DNA of 57,458 bases, taken from the NCBI RefSeq assembly GCF_020889705.1, contig NZ_JACMYP010000022.1, forward strand, positions 1 to 57,458, in the 5' to 3' direction. The notes beneath the pieces were generated by a model. The model did not search any database. It was not told where the DNA came from and was given only the letters and a program-made list of their open reading frames with translations. The DNA comes from Bradyrhizobium altum (GTDB taxonomy: Bacteria; Pseudomonadota; Alphaproteobacteria; Rhizobiales; Xanthobacteraceae). Position 1 is the stretch's first letter, and each line of letters opens with the position of its first letter. Below, piece by piece: positions 1 through 9,392 of the stretch. Both the position numbers and the translations under genes were made by a program.

Positions 1-197
1 CGCCCCATCCGCAATGATGCTCGCAGAAGATACCTCTGCCTCACGGCATCGGCATGGCCCGAAGGCCCGGCTACATTGTCCCGGCAGCTTCACACCGGAC
101 CGTTACCAGTCCCGCATGTGCCGGTAGGCTACTGATGACGGAACATCAGGTTTGTTCCATGAGACAACTCCTGTACAAACAATTATTTAGGCGACTT

Positions 198-452
198 TCA
201 CGTCGCACTGACCTTGAATTTGCCGAAGCCCGGGATGCTTGTCTCCGCACCGCTCACCGCTGCGTCGGCAATCGCCTTGAAGACGCCGTCCACGATAGCC
301 TTCGCCCGTGTCTTTGTCATGCTGTACTCGGCGGCGATGTTTTCGGCAATCTCATTCGCGGTCGTCAGGGAATGGGCTCCCTTGCTGTGATTTTCCTCCG
401 TCTGACATGAAGAGTGCCGGACGGGTAGGGCAGATATCACAGGCGGAGCCAC
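198..452 (-). pseudogene. HU/IHF-family DNA-binding protein, C-terminally truncated
   Basis: The translated product carries the N-terminal half of an HU-type protein: an alpha-helical dimerisation part with the pattern TKTRAKAIVDGVFKAIADA, then the turn PGFGKFKV that opens the DNA-binding beta arm. HU proteins are about 90 residues and continue with an arm containing a conserved Arg-Asn-Pro tip. Here a stop follows three residues after FKV, so the arm is absent. The first 25 or so residues do not resemble HU, so the real start is probably internal. Without the arm it should not bend DNA normally. I read it as a decayed gene. An alternative is a short protein that only dimerises. Confidence 0.6.
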
Positions 453-476
453 AATCCACGGAAAACTGACGAGCTA

Positions 477-718
477 TCAGGCCTTCTCCTCCACAGCAGC
501 GTATCCGCGGCAGCTCTTGGCGCGTTCCAGTCGTCCGAATGCGTCGCCCGCTTCATCGCTGCCGTCAAAGGTTTACACCATCGTATCCGGCCCCAGTTGC
601 GGATCAGCGAGATCCCGCCGAACAAGGTCGGCTGGATGGAAAGCAAGTAAAACCGCCGCATGTTGCGCGTGGTATCGATGCGGCGAAGGTGAAGCGGTTC
701 TAATTTGAGGTTCGGCAT
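477..718 (-). pseudogene. WGR-domain protein, frameshifted
   Basis: From the ATG at 718 the protein reads as a short WGR domain: a start rich in Leu/His/Arg, the segment NMRRFYLLSIQPTLFGG and then the signature NWGRI. After WGR the frame is lost. The expected continuation (FDGSDEAGDAFGRLERAK, ending in CRGYAAVEEKA) is present in another frame of the same strand between about 570 and 477. Stand-alone WGR proteins of about 80-90 residues are common in rhizobial plasmids and islands; the function is unknown, probably nucleic-acid related. One frameshift near 590 explains the break. Confidence 0.65.
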
Positions 719-852
719 AGGCGGATTCTCGCTTCCTGTGGAAGTGAGGCCCAATGCTTTCTATGAATCGATAGGGGCCAAACGATTCAATCTCTCGATA
801 CCTCGCTTTCTTCGCTGTGAGCCGCTCCCGACTTCTGTCCGCAGGTTTCCGG

Positions 853-2187
853 CTTAGCCAAGCTCATCGCCCTCGGCGAGCAAAATTCTGATAGTCGCCA
901 AAACCTGCGCCGCAACGCTCTTTACTTTGACGAGCGGCTTAAGCAGATGACGGTCGCGGAGCGCTTGACACTCGCACAATTCATGGTCACGCGCTGCTTC
1001 CTCGTCGTTGTCTCGACCCGGGACCTTGACTCTGCGTATCGCATCTTCTCGATTCTAAATAGCCGTGGTCTACCACTCGCACCTGGCGACATTTTAAAGG
1101 CCGAGATTGTCGGTGCGATCGAAGACAGGCAACGGGACGCCTACACCAAGAAATGGGAAGATCTGGAAGAATCTTTGGGACGCGATCAGTTCAGTGAGCT
1201 TCTCAGCCTCATTCGCATGATCTATCGCAAAGCGAAACCGGAAAGGCACGGTCCTCAAAGAGTTCCGCGACCATGTTGCGCAAGCTTACAAACCCAAGCA
1301 ACTGATCGATGATGTCATCGTTCCCACCGGCAAGGTCTTTGCTGAATTGACCGATTCCGCTTACGTCAGCTCGGAAAAGGCGGAAGTTGTCAACGAGCAT
1401 TTTGAACTGGTTAAACCGCCTCGAATTTGACGATTGGCTACCGCCCGCCTAAGCCTTTGCCGTGCGCCACCGCAGCCAGCCTCAGAAAATGGAGACGTTC
1501 TTCCGGGACTTGGAGCGCCTTGCGTACTCCATGTTGATCCGTAAGAGCAGTTTCAATGACCGCATAGAGAAATTCTCACGGCTCACCAAGTAAGTCGAGA
1601 GCGGTGATGATTTGGCAAGCGAGAAATCCGCGCTACAGCTTTCGCAGGCCGAACAGGCAGCGACGTTCAAGGTTTTGAGCGGACCTCTATACGATACACT
1701 AGCCGCTCGCGCCCGGTCCGCTGTGTTGCTTCGTCTGGACGCATTGATGTCCGGCGGGGGCGCAAGTTACGACTACGATACCATCACCGTCTGAGCACGT
1801 GATGCCGCAGAATCCGAGGGCAGACAGCAAGTGGATCGAGTGGTTTCCGGACGCGCAGAAGCGCCTCGACATCGTTCACTCGCTCGGAAATTTGGCTCTT
1901 CTGACGAGGAAGAAAAATGCCTCGGCCAGCAATTGGGACTTCGATCGCAAGAAAAGGCGTACTTCGCAAAAGACGGCGTGTCGCCGTTCGTGTTGACGAC
2001 GCAGGTTTTGGAGCACAACGATTGGACTCCTTCCATTGTTGCCGCTCGCCAAAAGCAGCTTTGCGATAAGCTCGAGGATCCACCAGAGCTCAACCGGCGT
2101 CGCGTAGACGTCGATCCGACTTCCTTAACTCCGACGTTACGCCGTGAGGGAAAAGCCTTCCCCTGCGGCTTCGCCGTGAAGGGTTGA
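853..2187 (+). pseudogene. GmrSD-like DUF262/DUF1524 protein, multiply frameshifted remnant
   Basis: Successive frames on the plus strand together give the C-terminal part of a DUF262 protein followed by a DUF1524 (HNH-like) nuclease part. Visible pieces are RIFSILNSRGLPLAPGDILK (end of the DUF262 core) at about 1043-1100, a helical middle, then TVEHVMPQNP at about 1786-1815, the His-x-x-Pro type signature of DUF1524, followed by LGNLALL and NWDFDRKK. The reading frame changes several times, including near 1240, 1410, 1590, 1795 and 1960, and the N-terminal DGQQR region is missing. Intact relatives act as type IV restriction enzymes against modified phage DNA. This copy cannot make a full protein. 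Confidence 0.7.
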
Positions 2188-2748
2188 AGAACGGAGGAGA
2201 GGCCTCCGGCGCCCTCTGAGAGATGACCCATGACCCAAGTTGAAGTCTTGAGCGCCAACCGCGATTATGCCGGCGGCTACAAGGTGGCGTGACCCGCGGG
2301 ACGCGCGTCGGCCGAGTATGGTCGGGACGCACTTTTAGTAGTGAAGAACGGCCCATGGTACACCCGCGCTACGCACTGCCTCACCGAACGCCGGCTCAAT
2401 CGTCCCATGTCGCTCACTCAAGCGCTCGATTATCTCGCCGATGCTCGGGCGGTGCTGCGATCAATGAGCGCTCGGGTCACCCGCGGAAAGAACCATGAAC
2501 CCGGCAGCGGATCATTTTTGTCGATCGGGGTTGACACCGTGCCTGCGATTAAAGAACGGACGACTAGCGGATGAACCTGAAAAACTTGCGCACGCAACCG
2601 CGTGTTAGTGGTAAGGCTGGCTGTCAAAGGACAGCCGGCAGCAGCGGTTCGCGCGTGAGTTTTACAGCCACCATGGTCGGGTTGACAGTTGAAAATTCTG
2701 CGCCGCACCGTCACATTGGTTCAACATCTTCTTCAAAAAGGAGCAGTC
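2188..2748. other. Intergenic stretch, no gene recognised
   Basis: This stretch between the decayed nuclease and the thioredoxin gene has only short open frames with no family I recognise. One of them, at about 2341-2574 (+), contains a helix-like segment LTQALDYLADARAVL. It could be the remnant of a small DUF982-type protein, but the resemblance is too weak to call. Confidence 0.3.
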
Positions 2749-3069
2749 ATGGCTACCGTGAAAGTCGATATCAATAACTTCCAGTCGGAAGTTCTGGAAT
2801 CCGCAGCACCCGTCCTCGTCGATTTCTGGGCCGAATGGTGCGATCCCTGCAAGATGATTGCTTCGAGCCTCGAGGAAATCTCCGTCGAGATGGAAGGCAA
2901 GATCAAGGTCGCCAAGCTCAACATCGATGAAAACCCGGAACTCGCCGCCCAATTGGGCGTGCGCTCCATTCCGGCGCTCGCGATCTTCAAGGGCGGCGAG
3001 GTGGCCGATTTCTCGGTCGGCGCCAAACCGAAAACAGCTCTTTTGAATTGGATTTCGAACGCTGCCTGA
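2749..3069 (+). CDS. trxA: Thioredoxin with CDPC active site
   Basis: A 106-residue thioredoxin-fold protein of normal length for a small cytosolic thioredoxin. The ATG at 2749 is preceded by AAAAAGGAG, a good ribosome site, so I prefer it to the in-frame ATG 60 bases upstream. The active site at residues 30-35 is WCDPCK where thioredoxin normally has WCGPCK. The rest is typical: VLVDFWAEW before the site, the cis-proline loop RSIPAL at about residues 73-78 and FKGGE after it. It should reduce disulfides using a thioredoxin reductase, which is not in the window. The Gly-to-Asp change between the cysteines may alter redox potential or partner choice; that is inference. It stands alone between decayed genes and a type III effector. 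Confidence 0.9.
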   Translation: MATVKVDINNFQSEVLESAAPVLVDFWAEWCDPCKMIASSLEEISVEMEGKIKVAKLNIDENPELAAQLGVRSIPALAIFKGGEVADFSVGAKPKTALLNWISNAA

Positions 3070-3450
3070 TCGATATCTCTCAATTAGTCTTATTGGCGCG
3101 GGCCTGGCGTAGCCGCTTGATTTCCACTCGTACGGATCAGTGGCTCTTGGTTGGTTAGGTATTTGCTTGGACGGAGAAAAGCCAGGCTCCCGCTGTCCAG
3201 ACGACGATACGGGTCGAGTCTCAGGAACTGAAACGGGGAGAAGGCGGCCTCAGCGGCCGGCAAATGACGCGAGGCTGATGGTAGCTTAGCCGGACGCGTT
3301 ACTTTCTGCTAAGGGGCCACCCAACCGAACTCGAGAAACGATGCTGGGGCCGTGCTGCATTTGGAAATCTCGAGCTTCCAACCATAGTTGCTATTCGGCG
3401 AGCTTGGGGTCTTGTGACGAGACGCCCTGACGCGGGGATTCTCGTCGCGA

Positions 3451-3481
3451 TCGTCAGCATCTCGTAAGCTGCAATCCGCTA
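3451..3481 (+). promoter_or_regulatory. tts box (TtsI-binding promoter element)
   Basis: The sequence GTCAGCATCTCGTAAGCT (3453-3470) followed by GCAATCCGCTA matches the rhizobial tts box pattern GTCAGNTTNTCGAAAGCT with few mismatches. It lies about 50 bases upstream of the giant effector gene and points toward it. TtsI, activated through NodD and plant flavonoids, binds such boxes to switch on type III secretion genes. TtsI itself is not in this window. Confidence 0.8.
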
Positions 3482-3530
3482 TACCCGTGATCAGAACCGC
3501 CGGCGGGGCTTCTAAAACGGGAGACTAGGC

Positions 3531-6500
3531 ATGGATTTTGTCGAGCGAGGCCGGGCTGATCGTGCTTTGTATACCATCATCGAAGAAGATGTGGAAATCC
3601 AGCAGCGCGAGTGGACCAATGCTACGCAGGAAGCGAGCACGGAAGCTTCTCCGTCAGCAACTGACAATCTGGAGCAGCCAAGCGTAGTGAGCTCGGTGGA
3701 ATCATCCGATCGGGAAGACAATTCGCTCGGTAGTATGTCGCCGCGGCTAGGCGCGGTGCTGGCCGAGATTGAACGTCGCCCGCCTCCTCGCTTGCATCGC
3801 CCCTATCGTGAGTCCGCATTGCTTGACAGCCCTCGCCTTTTGCAAAATCCGTCACAGGAGCGCACTTCTGACGGCCTTACGGGCGTCATCGAGGTGCTGG
3901 CCGAGATTGAACGTTGCCCGAATCCTCGCCTGAATCGCCCCTATCGTGAGTCCGCATTGTTTGACGGCCCTCGCCTTTTGCGAAATCCGTCACAGGGACG
4001 CGCTACTGACGGCCTTACGGAGATCATCGACCGCAACGCCATCTTGGATTCCTCGGGCGGTATCGCTTCGGAGATGGACACTCGCAGTCATTGGGCCAGC
4101 GGCGGGCAGGAAGCCAATCCATTGACCTTGTCCGCTTCGGCCGAGCGTGATCATGGCCGTGAACCGACCACCCCGGTTCAGCAAGCCGGCTCATCACTTT
4201 CCGTCGAGCCCGTGCGTCATCAAGGCGCCCAGGCCCTGAGATGCGTTTTGCTGGATCGCGGAGAGTTGGTCGGACAAGCGGTGCGTCCTGATAGCGAAGG
4301 AGGCCCGCACCGCATCTCCGACGCAATGTCGGACCAGCAGAAGACGCTCGAAGGGACGCTTGCCAGCGCCGAGGCGGTGCTTGCCCGCGACGGCAATCTT
4401 GACGGATTTTCGGATCCAGAGTTGGCCGATTTGGTGTACGGCTTCAGCAAATGGCCGAACCAGCAGAAGACGCGTGAAGCGACGCTTGCCATCGCCGGCG
4501 CGGTGATTGCCCGCGACGGCAACGGATTCTCGGATGAAGAATTGGGCAATCTGGTGAGCGGTTTCGGCAAGTGGCCGGAAGAAGAAAAAGCACGCAGGGC
4601 GATCGTTGCCATCGCCGGCGAGCTCGGTTCCGAGGGCCGTCGCTTCAGCACTTTCAGCACGCCTGCGCTAGTCAGGGTCGCCAACGGTCTGTCGCGGAGT
4701 ATCGAGGAGGGAGAGGCCGCCGGCGAGGTCGCCGAACCCGCCTTGCTGAAGGACCGGCTGCGTCGGCTGGCGCACCAGCTCCAAAATGCCGAGGATCGGC
4801 TGCAGCAGGCCGATGTCCGTGCCATCGCGATTATATTCAAGGCGTTGGGCAAGGCGCAGTTGTTGGACGATCTCGGTGCGCTGGCACAGCCGGGGCTGGA
4901 GAGGCTCGAGGAGTTGCGTGCCGCTCCCGAGTTTAAGCGCGACAACAACCTCGAGACGATGGGCAATCTTTGCGCCTCCCTGCTGCCACTGGCTCGCAGC
5001 CCGAAGCCGGTGTTGCGCTGGCACCGCAGGCAGGCGCTGAACCTGCTCAACGCCATCCAGCCGGTGGTGGAACACAAGATCGATGCTCATCTCAAGGCAG
5101 ACCAGGCCGAGCGCACCAACGCCGCCAATGCAAGCCGCTTCCCGGCACTTTCGATCTATCAGGTGCTTAAGAGCCGGGCGGTGCTGGAGACGCTCTACCG
5201 GCGGCCCTATGTCGACGGCGACGAGCTCGCCTTGCAGGCCAGGCAAGAAGAGCTGCACGGCAAGACCAGGCAGATCCTGGACAGTGCCCGCGCCCTGATC
5301 TACGGCGACCTTTCCTACAAGAGCTGGAACGTGATCGCCGAGATCGAGGCGAAGGAGCCGCTCGAAGCGCTCGACACCTTCATGGCGCAGAACGCATCGA
5401 TGGTCCAGGCCCAGCATGCAGCCGCCAGCTTCGATGTCCATCGGGTCCTTCAAGCCATGGACCACGAGCCGAGACCGCCGCAAGGCGATGCCGGACTGAT
5501 GCGGCTGCCGGTGGTTGACATGCAAGGTCGGCCGCTGGTCGGCGAAGCCGAGTTGCGCTATTCCATTTTCCACCGCTTGACCTCGGGCGCGGTGAAGGTG
5601 GTGGCGGTGCAGCTAAAGGGAGCTCCGACTGGCGCCATGCTGACACGCACGCTCATCGTGGAGGGCGCGCCCTACCGCATGGACCTGTTCGGCGGCAGCA
5701 AACTGAAGCCGCCGGAAAAGAGCCTGAACCAGCTTGCCTCTCAGCTGCCCTTCGCGGCCGAAGAGGCCCCAAGCGGCAAGCTTCTGGCGATCCCCTATGC
5801 CGAGACGGCTCCGGGTACGGCCTTTGAGCAGCTGTCGCGGGCCTGGGCGCCGTTCAAAGAAGCCTATTACTATACCCAGCGCCGCGGATTTGCCTCGCCG
5901 CCGGGCATCTCCGACGTTGGCCCGCATGATTATGCGCTGGAAGGGCGCTTCAGGCTGTCCCTTCTGCCCGACCGCCCCGCAGGCGCAGTGCATCCCTTCC
6001 GGTTCGAGGGGCGAGACGGCGAGATCGCCTTGCGGCCGCATGACGGCTGCGGCTTCATCAGGGCCTCACTGGCCGAGCGCATGCCGGCCATTGCCCGGGC
6101 TCGCCACGACGCTCCCGAGCGGATGCCGGCCTTTGCGGATAAAAGGCAATCGGCAGTACCGCCCTCGGCGCTGCAACATTATCCGCGCAGCGTCGAGGTG
6201 GCACAGGAGACCCGCGAGAAGGCTCTGGCTTGGCTCGAAACCCATCAAAGCCTCACCGCCGAGGAGCTGTTCCGGACGGTCACGGGCGGGCATATTGGGG
6301 GTTCGGGCGCTATCGCCGTGCCGTCCAGCGACGAATACCTGCATGTGCCGACGGCCAAGAGCAAGACCTTGACCCGTGACGCTGGCGTGCTTGTCGGACG
6401 CTCTCCCTATGACAAGCCCAACCTGCGCCCGTTCGCTGCCGACCGGGTCAGGTCGGCGCGCGATGGCGATCGGACCGCGGCATTCCTGGATCGGTGCGTG

Positions 6501-9110
6501 GCCTTCCAATACAGCTTCAACGTCGCGCACAGGTCGGGGGCTGGGCTTGCCGCCGACGATCCGACTTTCTTTGCCAAGGGCATCTTGATCGTTGTGCCCG
6601 ACGAAATGTGGCCGGCGGACTTCGCCGAGCGCGGGGTGGTGATGTCTGCCGAGGACGTAAAGTGCCATTCGCGCTGGCTGGGGGAAAAGGACCGGGTCAA
6701 GGCCGACACCGCGCTCGAGTGCGTCGGGATCCTGCAGGCGACGGAGGTGTTCGCGCCCGGCTCTTTGGTTGCGATTCCGAGCGCCGAACAAAAAAAGCTC
6801 GACGGCGATTTTGACGGCGACGCCGTCGTCATCGTCGGCGACCGGCCTCGCCTTTACGAGCATGTGCGCCAGTTCGACGCGCAGCTGCAGGCGCGCGACA
6901 TCGCCTCGCTGAAGCCGCCGAAGTCGCACACGCCGGCCATTGAGAAAGGCGGCTACCAGTTCAGCCGGTCCAAGCAAATCCTGTCGGCCTCCGGGCCCGT
7001 GCTGGAGACCTACAGCTGCCTGCAGCGCAACATGCTGGCGCAGCCGCTGGAGGCGCAACGCTGGTTTGCTGAGCGTGCCATGTTCGGCACCTACGAGGGC
7101 ATTCATCCTGAGCTCAAGGCCGACATCCTCGCACTGTTGCAGGAAGATCGGCCGGATGGCCAGACTCTCCGTGAGCTCATCGCCAGGGCGGGGGAAGACA
7201 GCAAGGCCGCCAGGCATCCGGTGGCCTGCGAACTGGCCGCCTTGCTAGTGGCCGAGCTCCAGGATTGGAACCTGCAGCTCAATAGCGAGCCCGCTCATGA
7301 GCAGTCGGACGTCAAGCAGCAGTTAGCGCGATCCGTGGCCTCAACCGGCGCGAAGCCTGCCGTCAGCGCCGACGCCGGCGCGCTCTTCCCGAAACTCAGC
7401 GAATCCTATCCGGCAGCCGCTGACGCCAGGAAGCGTATCGACTTCCTGCTCAACCACTACCAGCCGCGCATCGATCCGCGGCCCGACGGCTACAACCCGG
7501 ACGATCTGCGTGAAAGCGCCATCAATCTGTTGAGCGTCGGCATTAAGGTCGGCACGGATGCCTACAAGTCCGATACCGGTACGCGGGTGTTCACGCAAAA
7601 AGCCAACGAATTGCGGCGGCTCTTGGAGCGGAGGCCGGGCTTCAGGCCGGCGCCCTATGTCAAGGCGCAGGCGGCAAAGCTCCACCAGGGCCGGTTTGAC
7701 GTCATTGGCAGCCTGGCGGATCTGAAGGAGAACCCCACGCTGGCAGCCTCGGTCATGGAGGCCTCGGTCCGACTCGCCGTCGAGAAGCGCATCCTGCCCA
7801 GCGCCTTAGCAACCTCGGCGGACGACGACCCCGCCAGCAGGATAACGCTGAGCGTCGAAGAGGCCCTGGAGCGCGCCAGGCTCGAAGCCGCCCCCGCCGA
7901 AGCGCAAGAAAGCGCGATTACCGAAACTGTGCATGCGGTTGCCGAGCTTTTGCGGCAGAACGGCATCGAAGTGAAGGTGCCGCATCTTGACCAACGGTCG
8001 CGCGGGCAGGTCTCGGTAGCCGACGAGTTGACCGGCCAGAGCGTGAGCGCGGCGCCGGAGGCCCAACTGGTCACCAATGCCGTGCGCCATGTCTTCGAGA
8101 TCCCGGAGGAGGATTTTACGCGCGGCTTCAGGAGGGCGCAAGTGGCCTTCGAGGAGCGGGACTGCGACGAGGTCGAGACCACCAACTGGTTCATCAGGAT
8201 GGACACGCCGCGGTTACGCGGCGTTCACACGGCGTTCAGAACCGCGCAGAACTATCGCTTCGTGGTCGAGTTCCATACGCCGGCCAGTTACCGGGCCGAG
8301 CTCGCGCAGCGCGCGCAGAGCGAATGCGAGCTGGTCCCCATTCCGCGCGGTGCCTTTGACATATTACACTGGGGCTCGTCAGGAGAAAGCAGGTCGAGGG
8401 CGGCAGGGACCTCCAGGTCGAGCACCGTCGCAAGACAACAGATTGCAATCGCTCGCTCGCCGCAAGCCGGCGAGATCCTCGCGGCCCTCGGTACGCGGCC
8501 GGTCGTGCTCGTCGGCATGCCGGCGAGCGGCAAGTCGCGCATCGGCGCCCAGCTTGCCAAGGAGTTGGGGGTGGAGTTTGTCGACATCGATAAGCGAATC
8601 GTCGCCGCGCACGGCAATCTGAAGGAGATGTTCGACGACCCTGGCCGCGGCGAGGCGCACTTCAGGGACCTGGAGACCAAAGAGCTCGCCAAGCAGCTGG
8701 AGAGAGGGCCCATCGTCATCGCAACCGGCGGCGGCTGCTTTGCCAAGGAAACCAATCAAGCCCTGATCCTTGATAAGGCGAGGTCGATCTGGCTCGACAC
8801 CGAGCCGAAAGAGCTCCGCAGGCGCCTCAAGGGGGACACCACCCGGCCGCTGCTGCAAGGCGTCGACATCGAGCAGAAGGTTAACCAGCTGTACGAAGAG
8901 CGCAGTCCGTTCTACCAAAAGGCCGATATCAGGTTGCCCATCGTCCCGCCCTTTCAAAAAGAAAAGAAGGACGCCCGCATTTGCGTGAAGGAACTCTACG
9001 CTTTCCTGTGCAGCGACAGAGAAGCCGCTCTGCCCGCTGCCGAGATATCAAATGTCTCCGGTACTTCCGGCGCCGCCATCAGCATGTCCCCATCATCGCA
9101 TGCACGATGA
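3531..9110 (+). CDS. Giant type III effector: SKWP-type repeats, DFDGD motif, shikimate kinase domain
   Basis: A 1,859-residue protein directly behind a tts box, so probably secreted by the symbiotic type III system. Residues 76-121 and 122-167 are a near-perfect tandem 46-residue duplication (VLAEIER...RPYRESAL...). Residues about 266-385 hold SKWP-type repeats of about 40 residues, with FSKWP at 305-309 and FGKWP at 345-349, as in Ralstonia RipS and Xanthomonas XopAD effectors. Residues 1091-1097 read DGDFDGD, resembling the metal-binding loop of two-barrel RNA polymerases. Residues about 1655-1825 form a shikimate kinase domain with P-loop GMPASGKS (1662-1669), a following VDID, the GGG loop (IATGGGC), RPLL and an ERSPFY lid segment, all apparently intact. 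No membrane segment is evident. I recall a Mesorhizobium loti effector with a shikimate kinase domain; the closest relative needs a search. Confidence 0.85.
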   Translation: MDFVERGRADRALYTIIEEDVEIQQREWTNATQEASTEASPSATDNLEQPSVVSSVESSDREDNSLGSMSPRLGAVLAEIERRPPPRLHRPYRESALLDSPRLLQNPSQERTSDGLTGVIEVLAEIERCPNPRLNRPYRESALFDGPRLLRNPSQGRATDGLTEIIDRNAILDSSGGIASEMDTRSHWASGGQEANPLTLSASAERDHGREPTTPVQQAGSSLSVEPVRHQGAQALRCVLLDRGELVGQAVRPDSEGGPHRISDAMSDQQKTLEGTLASAEAVLARDGNLDGFSDPELADLVYGFSKWPNQQKTREATLAIAGAVIARDGNGFSDEELGNLVSGFGKWPEEEKARRAIVAIAGELGSEGRRFSTFSTPALVRVANGLSRSIEEGEAAGEVAEPALLKDRLRRLAHQLQNAEDRLQQADVRAIAIIFKALGKAQLLDDLGALAQPGLERLEELRAAPEFKRDNNLETMGNLCASLLPLARSPKPVLRWHRRQALNLLNAIQPVVEHKIDAHLKADQAERTNAANASRFPALSIYQVLKSRAVLETLYRRPYVDGDELALQARQEELHGKTRQILDSARALIYGDLSYKSWNVIAEIEAKEPLEALDTFMAQNASMVQAQHAAASFDVHRVLQAMDHEPRPPQGDAGLMRLPVVDMQGRPLVGEAELRYSIFHRLTSGAVKVVAVQLKGAPTGAMLTRTLIVEGAPYRMDLFGGSKLKPPEKSLNQLASQLPFAAEEAPSGKLLAIPYAETAPGTAFEQLSRAWAPFKEAYYYTQRRGFASPPGISDVGPHDYALEGRFRLSLLPDRPAGAVHPFRFEGRDGEIALRPHDGCGFIRASLAERMPAIARARHDAPERMPAFADKRQSAVPPSALQHYPRSVEVAQETREKALAWLETHQSLTAEELFRTVTGGHIGGSGAIAVPSSDEYLHVPTAKSKTLTRDAGVLVGRSPYDKPNLRPFAADRVRSARDGDRTAAFLDRCVAFQYSFNVAHRSGAGLAADDPTFFAKGILIVVPDEMWPADFAERGVVMSAEDVKCHSRWLGEKDRVKADTALECVGILQATEVFAPGSLVAIPSAEQKKLDGDFDGDAVVIVGDRPRLYEHVRQFDAQLQARDIASLKPPKSHTPAIEKGGYQFSRSKQILSASGPVLETYSCLQRNMLAQPLEAQRWFAERAMFGTYEGIHPELKADILALLQEDRPDGQTLRELIARAGEDSKAARHPVACELAALLVAELQDWNLQLNSEPAHEQSDVKQQLARSVASTGAKPAVSADAGALFPKLSESYPAAADARKRIDFLLNHYQPRIDPRPDGYNPDDLRESAINLLSVGIKVGTDAYKSDTGTRVFTQKANELRRLLERRPGFRPAPYVKAQAAKLHQGRFDVIGSLADLKENPTLAASVMEASVRLAVEKRILPSALATSADDDPASRITLSVEEALERARLEAAPAEAQESAITETVHAVAELLRQNGIEVKVPHLDQRSRGQVSVADELTGQSVSAAPEAQLVTNAVRHVFEIPEEDFTRGFRRAQVAFEERDCDEVETTNWFIRMDTPRLRGVHTAFRTAQNYRFVVEFHTPASYRAELAQRAQSECELVPIPRGAFDILHWGSSGESRSRAAGTSRSSTVARQQIAIARSPQAGEILAALGTRPVVLVGMPASGKSRIGAQLAKELGVEFVDIDKRIVAAHGNLKEMFDDPGRGEAHFRDLETKELAKQLERGPIVIATGGGCFAKETNQALILDKARSIWLDTEPKELRRRLKGDTTRPLLQGVDIEQKVNQLYEERSPFYQKADIRLPIVPPFQKEKKDARICVKELYAFLCSDREAALPAAEISNVSGTSGAAISMSPSSHAR
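3756..4031 (+). repeat. Tandem 138-bp in-frame duplication in the effector
   Basis: Two adjacent units of 138 bases (3756-3893 and 3894-4031) encode 46 residues each and differ at only a minority of bases. Both begin GTGCTGGCCGAGATTGAACG and both encode RPYRESAL. The length is a multiple of three, so the reading frame is kept. It looks like a recent duplication within the effector N-terminal region. Confidence 0.9.
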
Positions 9111-9293
9111 TCATCAGAAGGCTACGATTGGGGCGGCGTCATGGAACCCATCCGGCGGCACCATCGGAGTGAAGGGGAACGCCGCCGCTCCTCGATGTTC
9201 GTCGCCGGCCCGCAGAACAGCGGGCGCAGTCAACAGTGTGCCGTCGATGATGCAGATCAGAAGACGGCTCTGCCCCCAGAAAGGAATTGCGCC

Positions 9294-9311
9294 GGGGGGG
9301 GGGGGGGGGGG
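9294..9311. repeat. Run of 18 G
   Basis: Eighteen consecutive G residues lie in non-coding sequence between the effector gene and traG. No known feature explains it. It could be a slippage-prone tract or an assembly or sequencing artefact. Confidence 0.9.
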
Positions 9312-9392
9312 CGTGTGCCCGAGCAGTCCTTGACTGCAACGATCACGTACGCTGCCGTGCGCCCACGGCAGCCAGCTTGAGCTCGGACCCAG

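Noticed and set aside
6066..7217. A 383-codon minus-strand frame inside the effector gene
   Set aside because: Antisense shadow of a real, long coding region; no domain or ribosome site.
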